Shown: positions 36,441 through 50,300 of the stretch, piece by piece
Numbering within the stretch: the first letter of the stretch is position 1
Layout: each line of letters starts with the position of its first letter
NCBI RefSeq assembly: GCF_051401765.1
Contig: NW_027480422.1
Location: 25,314,001-25,378,000, forward strand
Length of the DNA: 64,000 bases
Reading direction: 5' to 3'
Origin: Calliopsis andreniformis
Lineage: Eukaryota; Arthropoda; Insecta; Hymenoptera; Andrenidae
Translations under genes and position numbers: made by a program
The notes under the pieces: model-generated
What the model was told of the DNA's origin: nothing
The model's input: the letters and a program-made list of their open reading frames with translations, nothing else
Databases searched by the model: none

Positions 36441-38150
36441 TACGTTTTGGGGAACCTAGGCTTCACTCTAGGGCGTTGCTCCACCAGATCGAATAGTTTG
36501 GGCCTTAGAAGTCAACGCCAGAAGCATAAAATACAGTATAAATACAACAGTTTTTCCATCGTATAAAACGAATAAGTGCAACCAGTATGAAAGTTATGGT
36601 CATTTCTACGTTGCGGGCAGCATAGGCTTCATTCTTGGACGTTGCCCCACAAGATCGAACAGTTAGGGCCTAAGAAGTCAACGCCAGAAGCATAAAATAC
36701 ACTATAAATACAACAGTTTTTCCATCATATAAAACGAATAATAGCAACCAGTGTGAAAGTTATGGTCATTGCTACGTTCCGTGCAACCCAGGCTCCACTC
36801 TAGGGCGCTGCTCTACCAAATCGAATAGCTAGGGCCTTAGAAGTCAACGCCCGAAGCATAAAATGCTATATAAATACAACAGTTTTGCCATCATATAAAA
36901 CGAATAATAGCAACCAGTGTGAAAGTGATGGTCATTTCTACGTTCCGGGAAACCTAGGCCTCACTCAAGGGCGTCGTTCCACCAGATCGAATAGTTAGGC
37001 CCTAAGAAGTCAACGCCAGAAGCATAAAATACGATACAAGTACAACAGCTTTTCCATCGTATAAAACAAACAATTGCAACCAGTGTGAAATTAATGGTCA
37101 TTTCTACGTTCCGGGCAATCAAGGCTTCACTCTAGGGCGTTGCTCTACCAGATCTAATAGTTAGGGCCTTAGAAGTCAACGCCAGAAGCATTAAGTACAC
37201 TATAAATACTACAGTTTTTCCATCGTATAAAACGAATAATAGCAACCAGTGTGAATGTTATGGTCATTTCTACGTTCCGGGCAAGCTAGGCTTTGCTCTA
37301 GGGCGTTGCTCTACCACACCGAATAGCTACGGCCTTAGAAGTCAACGCCAGAAGCATAAAACACAATATAAATACAACAGCTTTTCCATCGTATAAGACG
37401 AGTAATTGCAACCAGTGTGAAAGTTATGGTAATTTCTACGTTCCGGGCAACCTAGGCTTCACTCTGGGGCGTTGCTCCACCAGATCCAATAGTTAGGGCC
37501 TAAGAAGTCAACGCCTGAAGCACCAAATACAGTATAAACACAACAGTTTTTCCATCATATAAAACGAATAATTGCAACGAGTGTGAAGTTGATGGTCATT
37601 TCCACGTTCCGGGCATCCTAGGCTTCACTCTAGGGCGTTGGTCCACCAGATCCAATAGATAGGGCCTAAGAAGTCAACGCCAGAAGCACCAAATACAAAA
37701 TAAATACAACAGTATTTCCATCATATAAAACGAATAATAGCAACCAGTGTGAAAGCAATGGTCATTTCTACGTTTTGGGGAACCTAGGCTTCACTCTAGG
37801 GCGTTGCTCCACCAGATCGAATAGTTTGGGCCTTAGAAGTCAACGCCCGAAGCATTAGATACAAAATTAATAGAACAGTTTTTCCATTGTATAAAACGAA
37901 TAATTGCAGTCAGTGTGAAAATAATGGTCATTTCTACGTCCCGGGCAACCTAGGCTTCATTCTAGGGCGTTGTTCCACTAGATCGAACAGTCTGGGACAA
38001 AGAAATCAACGCCAGAAGCATAAAATACAGTATAAATAGAACAGTTTTTCCATCATATAAACCGGATAATTGCAACCAGTGTGAAAGTGATGGACATTTC
38101 CACGTTCCGGGCAACCTAGGCTTCACTCTAGGGCGTTGATCCACCAGATC
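36441..38150. repeat. Alpha mosaic
   Basis: Segments traceable to several places: 36.5-37.04 kb to 33.18-33.72 kb, 36.7-37.16 kb to 2.65-3.15 kb, 37.31-37.68 kb to 11.09-11.46 kb and 37.87-38.15 kb to 9.16-9.46 kb. Each piece is two to four monomers long and the joints fall inside conserved monomer sequence. Confidence 0.75.
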
Positions 38151-38998
38151 CAATAGTTAGGGCCTAAGAAGTCAACGCCAGAAGCACCAAATACAGTATA
38201 AATACAACAGCTTTTCCATCGTATAAGGCGAGTAATTGCAACCGGTGTGAAAGCAATGGTCATTTCTACGTCCCGGGCAACCTAGGCTTCAGCCTAGGGC
38301 GTTGCTCCACCAGATCCACTAGTTAGGGCCTACTAAGTCAACGCCAGAAGCATAATATACAGTATAAATACAACAGTTTTTCCATCGTATAAAACGAATA
38401 ATTGCAACCAGTATGAAAGTTATGGTCATTTCTACGTTCCCGGCAACCTCGGCTACACCCTAGGTCGTTGATCCACCAGATACAATAGTTAGGGCCTAAG
38501 AAGTCCATGCCAGAAGCATAAAATACAAAATAAATACAACATTTTTTCCATCGTATAACAGGAATAATTGCAACCAGTGTGAAAGTAATGGTCATGTCTA
38601 CGTTCCGGGCAACATATGCCTCACTCTAGGGCGTTGCTCCACCACATCGAATAGCTACGGCCTCAGAAGTCAACGCCAGAAGCAAAAAATATATTATAAA
38701 TACAACAGTTTTTCCATCGTATAACAGGAATAATTGCAAACAGTGTGAAAGTGATGGTCATTTCTACGTTCCTGGCAACCTACACTTCACTCCAGAGCGT
38801 TGGTCCACCAGATCCAATAGTTAGGGCCTTAGAAGTCAACGCCCGAAGCATAAAATACAAAATAAATACAACAGTTTTTCCATCGTATAGCAGGAATAAT
38901 TGCAACCAGTGTGAAAGATATGGTCATTTCTACGTTCCGGGCAGCCTAGGTTTTGCTCTAGGGCGTTGCCCCACCACATCGAATAGTTAGGGCCTTAG
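38151..38998. repeat. Distant copy of the 6.95-7.80 kb block
   Basis: Nearly identical to 6,950-7,799 although 31.2 kb away. The few differences include CAAACAGTGTGAAAG here against CAAACACAGTGAAAG, CCTGGCAACC against CCTAGCAACC and CCAATAG against CCAGTAG. It holds the last alpha dimer of the window (38,338-38,595). Homology stops at the start of the next monomer. Confidence 0.85.
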
Positions 38999-41900
38999 AA
39001 GTCAACGCCAGAAGCATAAAATACAATATAAATGCAACAATTTTTTCCATCGTATAACAGGAGCAATTGCAACCAGTGTGAAAGTACTGGTCATTTCTAC
39101 GTTCCGGCCAACCTAGGATTCGCTCTAGGGCGTTGCTCCATCAGATCGAATAGCTGGGGACTTCGAAGTCAGCGCCAGGAGCATTGAATACAATAAAAAT
39201 ACAACAGTTTTTCCAGCGTATAGCAGGAATAATTGCAAACAGTATGAAAGTTATGGTCATTTCTGCGTTCCGGTCAACCTAGGCTTCACTCTAGGGCGTT
39301 GCTCCACCACATCGAATAGTTAGGGCCTTAAAAGTGAATGCCAGAAGAATAAAATACAATATCAGTACAACAGTTTTTCCATCGTATAAAATGAATAATT
39401 GCAAGCAGTGTGAAAGTATTGGTCCCTTCTACGTTCCGGGCAACCTAGGCATCACTCTAGGGCGTTGGTCCACCAGATCCAATAGTTGGTGCCTAAGAAG
39501 TCCACGCGAGAAGCACCAAATACAAAATAAATGCAACAGTTTTTCCATCGTAAAAAACGAATAATTGCAACCAGTGTGAAAGTAATGGTCATTTCTACGG
39601 CCCGGGCAACTTAGGCTTCACTCTATGGCGTTGTTCCACCAGATCGAATAGCTACGTCCTTAGAAGTCAACGCCAGAAGCATAAAATACAATATAAATGC
39701 AAGAGATCTTCTATCGTATAAAATGAATAGTTGCAATCAGTGCGAAAATAATGTATCTTTTCTACGTTCCGTGCAACCTAGGCTTGACTCTAGGGCGTTG
39801 CTCCACCAGATCGAATAGGTAGGGCCATAGAAGTCAATGCCCGAAGAAAAGAATACAATATAAATACAACAGCTTTCCCATCGTATAAAATGAATAATTG
39901 CAAACAGTGTGAAAGTGATGGTCATTTCTACGTTCCTGGCAACCTAGGCTTCACTCTAGGGCGTTGCTCCATCAGATCGAATAGTTAGGGGCTTAGACGT
40001 CAACGCCAGAAACATAAAATACAATATAGATACAACAGTCTTTCCATCGTATAAAACGAATAATTGCAACCAGTGTGAAAGTTATGGTCATACCTACGTT
40101 CCGGGCAACCTAGGCTTCACTCTAGGGCGTTGCTCCGCCAGATCGAATAGCTAGGGCCTTAGAAGTCAACGCGATAAGCGTAAAATACAATATAAATACA
40201 ACAGCTTTTCCATCGTATAAAACGGATATTTGCAACCAGTGTGAAAGTACTGGTCATTTCTACGTTCCGGGCAACCAAGGCTTCACTCTAGGGCGTTGCT
40301 CCACCAGACCGAATAGTTGGGGATTAAGAAGTCAACGCCAGAAGGATAAAATACAATATAAATATAACAGTTTTTCCATTGTATAAAACGAATAATTGCA
40401 ACCAGTGTGAAAGTTATGGTCATTTCTACGTTCCGGGCAACCTAGGCTTCACTCTAGGGCGTTGGTCCACCAGATCGCATAGTTAGGGACCAAGAAGTTA
40501 ACGCCAGATGCATAAAGTACAATAAAAATACAACAGCTTTTCCATCGTATAAAAGGTATAATTGCAACCAGTGTGAAAGTTATGGTCAGTTCTACGTTCC
40601 GGGCAGCCTAGGCTTCACTCTAGGGCGTTGCTCCGCCAGATCGAATAGCTAGGGCCTTAGAAGTCAACGCCCGAAGCATAAAATACTATATAAATACAAC
40701 ATTTTTTCCATCGTATACAATGAATAATTGCAAACATTGTGATAGTAACGGTCATTTCTGCGTTCCGGGCAGCCTAGGCCTCACTCTAGGGCGTTGCTCC
40801 GCCAGATCGAATAGCTGGGGCCTTAGAAGTCAACGCCAGAAGCATAAAATACAATCTAAGTACAACAGCTTTTCCATCGTATAAAATGAATAATTGCAAA
40901 CAGTGTGAAAGTAATGGTCATTTCTACGTTCCGGGCAACCTAGTCTTCACTCTAGGGCGTTGCTCCACCAGATCGAAGAGTTAGGGCCCAAGAAGTTAAC
41001 GCCAGAAGCATAAAATACAATATAAATACAACAGTTTTTCCATTGTATAACAGGAATAATTGCAAACAGTGTGAAGGTGATGGTCATTTCTACGCTCCGG
41101 TAAACCTAGGCTTCACTCTACTGCGTTGGTCCAGCACATCCAATAGTTAGCGCCTAAGAAGTCAACGCCCGAAGCATAAAATACGATATATGTACAACAG
41201 TTTTTCCATCGTATAAAACGATTAATTGCAACCAGTGTGAAAGTTATGGTCATTTCAACGTACGGGGAAACCTAGGCTTCACTCTAGGGCGTTGTTCCAC
41301 CAGATCGAATAGCTAGGGACTTAGAATTCAACGCCAGTGAATTAAATACAATATAAGTACATCAGTTTTTCCATCGTATAAAATGAATAATAGCTTACAG
41401 TGTGAAAGTAATGGTCATTTCTACGTTCCGGACAACCTAGGCTTCACTCTAGGGCGTAGCTCCACCAAATCGAATAGCTAGGGCCTTAGAAGTCAACGCC
41501 CGAAGCATAAAATACTATATAAATACAACATTTTTTCCATCGTATACAATGAATAATTGCAAACAGTGTGAAAGTGATGGTCATTTCTAAGTTCCTGGCA
41601 ACCAAGGCTTCACTCTAGGTCTTTGCTCCACCAGATGGAATAGCTAGGGCCTTAGAAGTCAACGCCAGAAGCATAAAATAAAATAAAAATACAACAGTTG
41701 TGCCATCGTATAACAGGAATATTTACAGCCTGTGTGAAAGTAATGGGCATTTCTACGTTCCGTGCAACCTAGGCTTCACTCTAGGGCGTTGCTCCACCAG
41801 ATCGAATAGCTAGGGCCTTAGAAGTCAACGCCAGAAGCATAAAATAAAATAAAAATACAACAGTTTTTCCATCGTATAACAGGAATAATTGCAACCAGAT

Positions 41901-42118
41901 TGAAAGTGATGGTCATTTCTACGTTCCGGGCTACCTAGGCTTAACTGTAGGGCGTTGCTCCACCAGCTCGAATAGCTAGGGACTTCGAAGTCAACGCCAG
42001 AAGCATAAAATACAATAAAAATACAACAGTCTTTCCATCTTATAAAAGGTATAATTGCAACCAGTGTGAAAGTAATGGCCATTTCTGCGTTCCGCTCTAC
42101 CTAGGCTTCACTCTAGGG
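38999..42118. repeat. Diverged satellite stretch
   Basis: About 19 monomers with scattered substitutions and no long recent duplicate found. Weak similarity connects 41.64-41.80 kb with 15.75-15.88 and 59.75-59.87 kb (GCATAAAATAAAATAAAAAT, GTGAAAGTAATGGGCATTTC). Many units from about 40.1 to 41.0 kb share GTTGCTCCGCCAGATCG or CTCCACCAGATCG and look close to consensus. Confidence 0.75.
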
Positions 42119-43778
42119 CGTTGCCCCTCCACATCGATTAGCTACGGCCTTAGAATTCAACGCCCGAAGAATAAAATACAACATAAGTAGAACAGCTTTA
42201 CCATCGTATCAAATGAATAATCGCAAGCAGTGTGAAGGTAATGGTCATTTCCACGTTCCGGGCAACCTAGGCGTCACTCTAGGGCGTTGCTCCACCATAT
42301 CGAATAGTTAGGGCCTAAGAACTCAAAGCCAGAAGCATAAAATGCAATATAAATACAACAGTTCTTCCCTTGTATAACAGGAATAATTGCAACCAGTGTG
42401 AAAGCTATGGTCACTTCTACGTTCCGGGCAACCTAGGCTTCACTCCAGGGCGTTGGTCCACCAGATCCTATAGCTAGGGCCTAAGAAGTCAACGCCAGGA
42501 GCACCAAATACAAAATAAATGCAACAGTTTTTCCATCGTATAAAACTAATAATTCCAACCAGTATGTAAACTATGGTCATTTGTACGTTCCGGGTAACCT
42601 AGGCTTCACTCTAGGGCCTTGCTGCACCGGATCGAATAGTTAGGGACTTAGAATTCAACGCCAGAAGATTTAAATACAGCTTAAGTATAACAGTTTTTCA
42701 ATCGTATAAAATGTATAATTACATGCAGTGTGAAGGTAATGGTCATTTCTACGTTCCGGGCAACCTAGGCTTTACTCTAGAGCATTGCTCCACCAGATCG
42801 AATAGTTAGGGCCTAAGAAGACAACGCCAGAAGCATAATATACTATATAAATACAACAGCGTTTCCATCGTATATAATGTATATTTGCAAACAGTGTGAA
42901 AGTAAAGGTCATTTCTACGTTCCGAGCAACCTAGGCTTCACTGTAGGGCGTTGTTCCACCAGATCGAATTGTCCGGTCCTAAGAAGTCAACGCCAGAAGA
43001 ATAAAATACGATTTATGTACGACACTTTTTCCATCGTATAAAGCGAATAATTGCAGCCAGTGTGAAGGTAATGGCCATTTCTACGTTCCGGGCATCCTAG
43101 ACGTAACTCTGAGGCATTGCTCCACCAGATCGAATACATAGGGCCTTAGAAGCCAACGCCAGAAGCATAAAGTACAATCAAAATCCAACATATTGTCTAT
43201 CGTATAACAGGAATAATTGCAACAAGCGTGTAGCTAATGGTCATTTCTACGTTCCGGGCAACCTAGGTTTTGCTCTAGGGCGTTGCTCCACCAGATCGAA
43301 TAGTTAGGGCCTTAAAAGTCAACGCCCGAAGCATAAAATACAACATAAGTACAACAGTTTTACCATCGTGTAAAATGGATAATCGCAAGCAGTGTGAAGG
43401 TAATGGTCATTTCCACGTTCCGGGCAACCTAGGCTTCACTCTAGGGCGTTGGGCCACCACATCCAACAGTTAGGGCCTAAGAAGTCAACGCCAGAAGCAT
43501 AAAATACAAAATAGATACAACAGATTTTCCGTCGTATAACAGGAATAATTGCAACCAGTGTGAAAGTAATGGCCATTTCTACGTTTCGGGCATCCTAGAC
43601 TTAACTCTGAGGCATTGCTCCACCAGATCTAATACATAGGGCCTTAGAAGTCTACGCCAGAGGAATAAAGTACAATCAAAATCCAACAGTTTGTCCATCG
43701 TATAACAGGAATAATTGCAACAAGCGTGAAGGTAATGGTCATTTCTATGATCCGGGCAACCTAGGTTTTGCTCCAGGG
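42119..43778. repeat. Beta: partial 7-monomer unit plus long beta block
   Basis: Starts with CGTTGCCCCTCCACATCG and follows the 1,161-bp unit to about 42,540. It then follows the long beta block to about 43,250 (GGGCCTTGCTGCACCGG, TACGATTTATGTACGACAC, CAAAATCCAACATATTGTC). The same combination recurs 3,982 bp (24 monomers) to the right at 46,101. The last 500 bp (43.28-43.78 kb) mix beta variants seen at 23.2-23.5 kb. Confidence 0.85.
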
Positions 43779-44939
43779 CGTTGCCCCACCACATCGAATA
43801 GCTACGGCCTTAGAATTCAACGCCCGAAGAATAAAATACAACATAGGTACAACAGTTTTACCATCGTATCAAATGAATAATCGCAAGCAGTGTGAAGGTA
43901 ATGGTCATTTCCACGTTCCGGGCAACCTAGGCTTCACTCTAGGGCGTTGCTCCACCAGATCGATTAGTTAGGGCCTAAGAAGTCAAAGCCAGAAGCATAA
44001 AATGCAATATAAATACAACAGTTTTTCCCTTGTATAACAGGAATAATTGCAACCAGTGTGAAAGCTATGGTCACTTCTACGTTCCGGGCAACCTAGGCTT
44101 CACTGCAGGGCGTTGGTCCACCAGATCCAATAGCTAGGGCCTAAGAAGTCAACGCCTGGAGCACCAAATACAAAATAAATGCAACAGTTTTTCCATCGTA
44201 TAAAACTAATAATTGCAACCAGTATGAAAACTATGGCCATTTCTACGTTCCGCGCAACCTAGTCTTCACTCTAGGGCGTTGCTCAACCACCTCGAATAGC
44301 TACGGCCCTAGAAGACAACGCCATAACTATAAAATACAATATAAATACAACAGTCTTTCCATCGTATAATACGAATAATTGCAACCAGTCTGATAGTTAT
44401 GGTCATTTCTACGTTCGGGGCAACCTAGGCTTCGCCATAGGGCGTTGCTCCACCAGATCGAATAGTTAGGGCCTAAGAAGTCAACGCCAGGAGCATAAAA
44501 TACGATATATGTACAACAGTTTTTCCATGTATAAAATGAATAATTGCAAACAGTGAGGAAGTAAGGGTCATTTCTACGTTCCGAGCAACCTAGGCTTCAC
44601 TCTAGGGCGTTGCTCCACCACATCGAATAGCTACGGCCTTAGAACTCAAAGCCTGAAGCATAAAATACGATAAGAATACAACAGTTTTTTCATCGAATAT
44701 GATGTATATTTGCAAACAGTGTGAAACTAATGGCCATTTCTGCGTTCCGCTCAACCTAGGCTTAACTGTAGGGCGTTGCTCCACCAGATCGAATAGCTAG
44801 GGACTTCGAAGTCAACGCCAGAAGCATAAAATACAATAAAAATACAACAGTTTCTCCATCTTATAAAAGGAATAATTGCAACCAGTGTGAAAGTAATGAC
44901 CATTTCTGCGTTCCGCTCAACCTAGGCTTCAATCTAGGG
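43779..44939. repeat. Beta 7-monomer HOR, tandem copy 1
   Basis: A 1,161-bp unit directly followed by another. Its first two monomers are the least typical (GCCCCACCACATCGAATAGC instead of GCCCCTCCACATCGATTAGC). From about 44,150 it matches copy 2 almost exactly, including the one-base-short CCATGTATAAAATG monomer near 44,525. Confidence 0.9.
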
Positions 44940-46100
44940 CGTTGCCCCTCCACATCGATTAGCTACGGCCTTAGAATTCAACGCCCGAAGAATAAAATAC
45001 AACATAAGTACAACAGCTTTACCATCGTATCAAATGAATAATCGCAAGCAGTGTGAAGGTAATGGTCATTTCCACGTTCCGGGCAACCTAGGCTTCGCTC
45101 TAGGGCGTTGCTCCACCATATCGAATAGTTAGGGCCTAAGAACTCAAAGCCAGAAGCATAAAATGCAATATAAATACAACAGTTCTTCCCTTGTATAACA
45201 GGAATAATTGCAACCAGTGTGAAAGCTATGGTCACTTCTACGTTCCGGGCAACCTAGGCTTCACTCCAGGGCGTTGGTCCACCAGATCCTATAGCTAGGG
45301 CCTAAGAAGTCAACGCCAGGAGCACCAAATACCAAATAAATGCAACAGTTTTTCCATCGTATAAAACTAATAATTGCAACCAGTATGAAAACTATGGCCA
45401 TTTCTACGTTCCGCGCAACCTAGGCTTCACTCTAGGGCGTTGCTCAACCACCTCGAATAGCTACGGCCCTAGAAGACAACGCCATAACTATAAAATACAA
45501 TATAAATACAACAGTCTTTCCATCGTATAATACGAATAATTGCAACCAGTCTGATAGTTATGGTCATTTCTACGTTCGGGGCAACCTAGGCTTCGCCATA
45601 GGGCGTTGCTCCACCAGATCGAATAGTTAGGGCCTAAGAAGTCAACGCCAGGAGCATAAAATACGATATATGTACAACAGTTTTTCCATGTATAAAATGA
45701 ATAATTGCAAACAGTGAGGAAGTAAGGGTCATTTCTACGTTCCGAGCAACCTAGGCTTCACTCTAGGGCGTTGCTCCACCACATCGAATAGCTACGGCCT
45801 TAGAAGTCAAAGCCTGAAGCATAAAATACGATAAGAATACAACAGTTTTTTCATCGAATATGATGTATATTTGCAAACAGTGTGAAACTAATGGCCATTT
45901 CTGCGTTCCGCTCAACCTAGGCTTAACTGTAGGGCGTTGCTCCACCAGATCGAATAGCTAGGGACTTCGAAGTCAACGCCAGAAGCATAAAATACAATAA
46001 AAATACAACAGTTTCTCCATCTTATAAAAGGAATAATTGCAACCAGTGTGAAAGTAATGACCATTTCTGCGTTCCGCTCAACCTAGGCTTCAATCTAGGG
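44940..46100. repeat. Beta 7-monomer HOR, tandem copy 2
   Basis: Second complete 1,161-bp unit. Changes from copy 1 include GCCAGGAGC for GCCTGGAGC and TACCAAATAAAT for TACAAAATAAAT. The recurrent short frames at 44,602-44,784 and 45,763-45,945 are the same segment in the two units. Confidence 0.9.
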
Positions 46101-46530
46101 CGTTGCCCCTCCACATCGATTAGCTACGGCCTTAGAATTCAACGCCCGAAGAATAAAATACAACATAAGTACAACAGCTTTACCATCGTATCAAATGAAT
46201 AATCGCAAGCAGTGTGAAGGTAATGGTCATTTCCACGTTCCGGGCAACCTAGGCTTCGCTCTAGGGCGTTGCTCCACCATATCGAATAGTTAGGGCCTAA
46301 GAACTCAAAGCCAGAAGCATAAAATGCAATATAAATACAACAGTTCTTCCCTTGTATAACAGGAATAATTGCAACCAGTGTGAAAGCTATGGTCACTTCT
46401 ACGTTCCGGGCAACCTAGGCTTCACTCCAGGGCGTTGGTCCACCAGATCCTATAGCTAGGGCCTAAGAAGTCAACGCCAGGAGCACCAAATACAAAATAA
46501 ATGCTACAGTTTTTCCATCGTATAAAACTA
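46101..46530. repeat. Beta 7-monomer HOR, partial copy 3
   Basis: Follows the unit for about 2.6 monomers, then exits into the long beta block at AACCAGTATGTAAACTATGG, exactly as at 20.8 and 42.5 kb. Confidence 0.85.
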
Positions 46531-47365
46531 ATAATTCCAACCAGTATGTAAACTATGGTCATTTGTACGTTCCGGGTAACCTAGGCTTCACTCTAGAGCC
46601 TTGCTGCACCGGATCGAATAGTTAGGGACTTAGAATTCAACGCCCGAAGAATAAAATACAACATAAGTATAACAGTTTTTCAATCGTATAAAATGTATAA
46701 TTGCAAGCAGTGTGAAGGTAATGGTCATTTCTACGTTCCGGGCAACCCAGGCTTTACTCTAGAGCATTGCTCCACCAGAGCGAATAGTTAGAGCCTAAGA
46801 AGACAACGCCAGAAGCATAAAATACTATATAAATACAACAGCTTTTCCATCGTATATAATGTATATTTGCAAACAGTGTGAAAGTAAAGGTCATTTCTAC
46901 GTTCCGAGCAACCTAGGCTTCACTGTAGGGCGTTGTTCCACCAGATCGAATTGTCAGGTCCTAAGAAGTCAACGCCAGAAGAATAAAATACGATTTATGT
47001 ACGACACTTTTTCCATCGTATAAAGCGGATAATTACAACCAGTATGAATGTAATGGCCATTTCTACGTTCCGGGCATCCTAGACTTAACTCTGAGGCATT
47101 GCTCCACCAGATCGAATACATAGGGCCTTAGAAGCCAACGCCAGAAGCATAAAGTACAATCAAAATCCAACATATTGTCTATCGTATAACAGGAATTATT
47201 GCAACATGCGTGTAGGTAATGGTCATTTCTACGTTCCGGGCAACCTAGGTTTTGCTCTAGGGCGTTGCTCCACCACACCGAATAGTTAGGGCCTTAGAAG
47301 TCAACGCCTGAAGCATAAAATACAATAAGAATACAATATTTTTTTCATCGTATAACAGGAATAAT
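46531..47365. repeat. Long beta block, third occurrence
   Basis: Matches 51,345-52,180 (shift about 4,814 bp, 29 monomers), 42.55-43.25 kb and 20.82-21.64 kb. Copy-specific changes include CTAGAGCCTTGCTGC for CTAGGGCCTTGCTGC and GGAATTATTGCAACATGCG for GGAATAATTGCAACATGCG. Confidence 0.85.
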
Positions 47366-50300
47366 TGCAACCAGTATGAAAGTTATGGTCATTTCTACGT
47401 TGCGGGCAGCATAGGCTTCATTCTTGGACGTTGCCCCACAAGATCGAACAGTTAGGGCCTAAGAAGTCAACGCCAGAAGCATAAAATACACTATAAATAC
47501 AACAGTTTTTCCATTGTATAACAGGAATAACTGCAACCAGTGTGAAAGTACTGGTCATTTCTACGTTCCTGGCAACCTAGGCTTCACACTAGGGTGTTGT
47601 TCCACCAGATCGAATAGTTAGGGCCTAAGGAGTCTACGCCAGAAGCATAAAATACAATATAAATACAACAGCTTTTCCATCGTATAACAGGAATAATTGC
47701 AACCAGTGCGTAAGATATGGTCATTTCTACGTTCCGGGCAACCTAGGCTTCACTCTAGGGCGTTGCTCGACCACATCGAATAGCTATGGCCTTAGAAGTC
47801 AACGCCAGAAGCATTAAATACAATATAAATACAACAGGTTTTCCACCGTATAACAGGAATAATTGCAAACAGTGTGAAAGATATGGTCATTACTACGTTC
47901 CTATCAACCTAGGCTTCACTCTAGGCCGTTGCTTGACCACATCGAATAGCTATGGCCTTAGAAGTCAACGCCAGAAGCATTAAATACAATATAAATACAA
48001 CAGCTTTTCCACCGTATAACAGGAATAATTGCAACCAGTATGAAAGTTATGGTCATTTCTACTTTCCGAGCAACCTAGGCTTCACCCTAGCGCGTTGTTC
48101 CACCAGATCGAATAGTTAAGGCCTAAGGAGTCTACGCCAGAAGCATAAAATACAATATAAATACAACAGCTTTTCCATCGTATAACAGGAATAATTGCAA
48201 CCAGTGCGAAAGATATGGTCATTTCTACGTTGCGGGCATCCTAGGCTTCACTCTAGGTCGTTGCTCAACCACATCGAATAGCTACAGCCCTAGAAGACAA
48301 CGCCATAACTATAAAACACAATATAAATACAACAGTCTTTCCATCGTATAAAATGATAAATTGCAACCAGTGTGAAAGTAATGGTCATTTCTACGTTCCG
48401 GGCAACCTAGGCTTCACTATTGGGCGTTGCTCCATCACATCGAATAGCTGCGGCCTTAGACGTCAACTCCAGTAGCATAAAATACAATATAAATACAACA
48501 GCTTTTCCATCGCATAAAATGAATGATTGCAAACAGTGTGAAAGTTATGGTCATTTCTACTTTGCGGGCAACCTAGCCTTAACTCCAGGGCGTTGCTCCA
48601 CCAGATCAAATAGTTAGAGACTTAGAATACAACGCCAGAAGCATAAAATACAATAAAAATGCAACAGTTTTTCCATCGTATAAAGTGAATAATTGCAACC
48701 AGTATGAATGTTATGGGCATTTCTACGTTCCAGGCAACCTACGCTTCACTCTTGGGCGTTGGTCCAACAGATCCAATAGTTAGGGCCTAAGAAGTCAACG
48801 CCCGAAGCATAAAATACAATAAAAATATAAAAGTTTTTCCATCGTATAACAGGAATAATTGCCACCAGTGTGAAAGTGATGGTCATTTCTGCATTCCGGG
48901 CAACCTAGGCTTCACTCTAGGGCGTTGCACCACCACATCGAATTGCTGCGGCCTTAGAAGTCAACGCCAGAAGCATAAAATACAATATAAATACAACAGT
49001 TTTTCAATCGCATAACAGGAATAATTGCAAACAGTGCGAAAGGTATGGTCATTTCTACGTTGCGGGCATGCTAGGCTTCACTCCAGGGCGTTGCTCAAGC
49101 AGATCGAAAAGCTAGGGACTTAGAATTCAACACCAGAAGAATAAAATACAACATAAGTACCACAGTTTTTCCATCGTATAAAATGTATAATTGCAAGCAG
49201 TGTGAAGGTAATGGTCATTTCTACGTTTCGGGCAACCTAGGCTTAACTGCAGGGAGTTGCTCCACCAGATCGCATAGTTCGGGACTTAGAATTTAACGCC
49301 TGAAGCATAAAATACAATATAAATAAAACATCTTTTCCATCGTATATAATGTATATTTGCAAACAGTGTGAAAGTAACGGTCATTTCTACGTCCCGGGCA
49401 GCCTAGGATTCACTACAGGGCGGTGCTCCACCAGATCAAATAGTTAGGGCCTAGGAAGTCAACGCCAGAAGCATAAAATACAGTAAAAATACATCAGTTT
49501 TTCCATCGTATAAAAGGAATAATTGCAACCAGTGTGAATGTAATGGCCATTTCTACGTTCCGGGCATCCTAGACTTAACTCTGGGGCATTGCTCCACCAG
49601 ATCGAATACATAGGGCCTTAGAAGTCAACGCCAGAAGCATAAAGTTCAATCAAAATCCAACAGTTTGCCCATCGTATAACAGGAATAATTGCAACAAACG
49701 TGAAGGTAATGGTCATTTCTACGTTCCGGGTAACCTAGGCTTCACTCTAGTGCGTTGCTCCACCAGATCGAATAGTTAGTGCCTTAGAAGTCAGCGCCAG
49801 AAGCATAAAATACAATATAAACACAACAGCTTTTATATCGTATATGATGTATATTTGCAAACAGTGTGAAAGTAAAGGTCATTTCTACGTTCGGGGCAAC
49901 ATAGGCTTAACTGTACGGCGTTGCTCCACCAGATCGCATAGTTCGGGACTTAGAATTTAACGGCAGAAGAATAAAATACAATAAAAATGCAACAGTTTTT
50001 CCATCGTATAACAGGAATAATTGCAACCAGTGTGAAAGTACAGGTCATTTCTACGTTCCGGGCAACCTAGGTTTCGCTCTAGGGCGTTGCTCCACCAGAC
50101 CGAATAGTTAGGGACTTAGAAGTCAACGCCAGAAGCATAAAATACAATAAAAATACAAAAGTTTTTCCATCGTATAAAAGGAGTAACTGCAACCAGTGTG
50201 AAAGTAATGGACATTTCTACGTTCCGCGCAACCTAGGTTTCACTCTTGGGCGTTGCTCCACCACATCGAATAGCTACGGCCTTAGAAGTCAACTCCAGAA

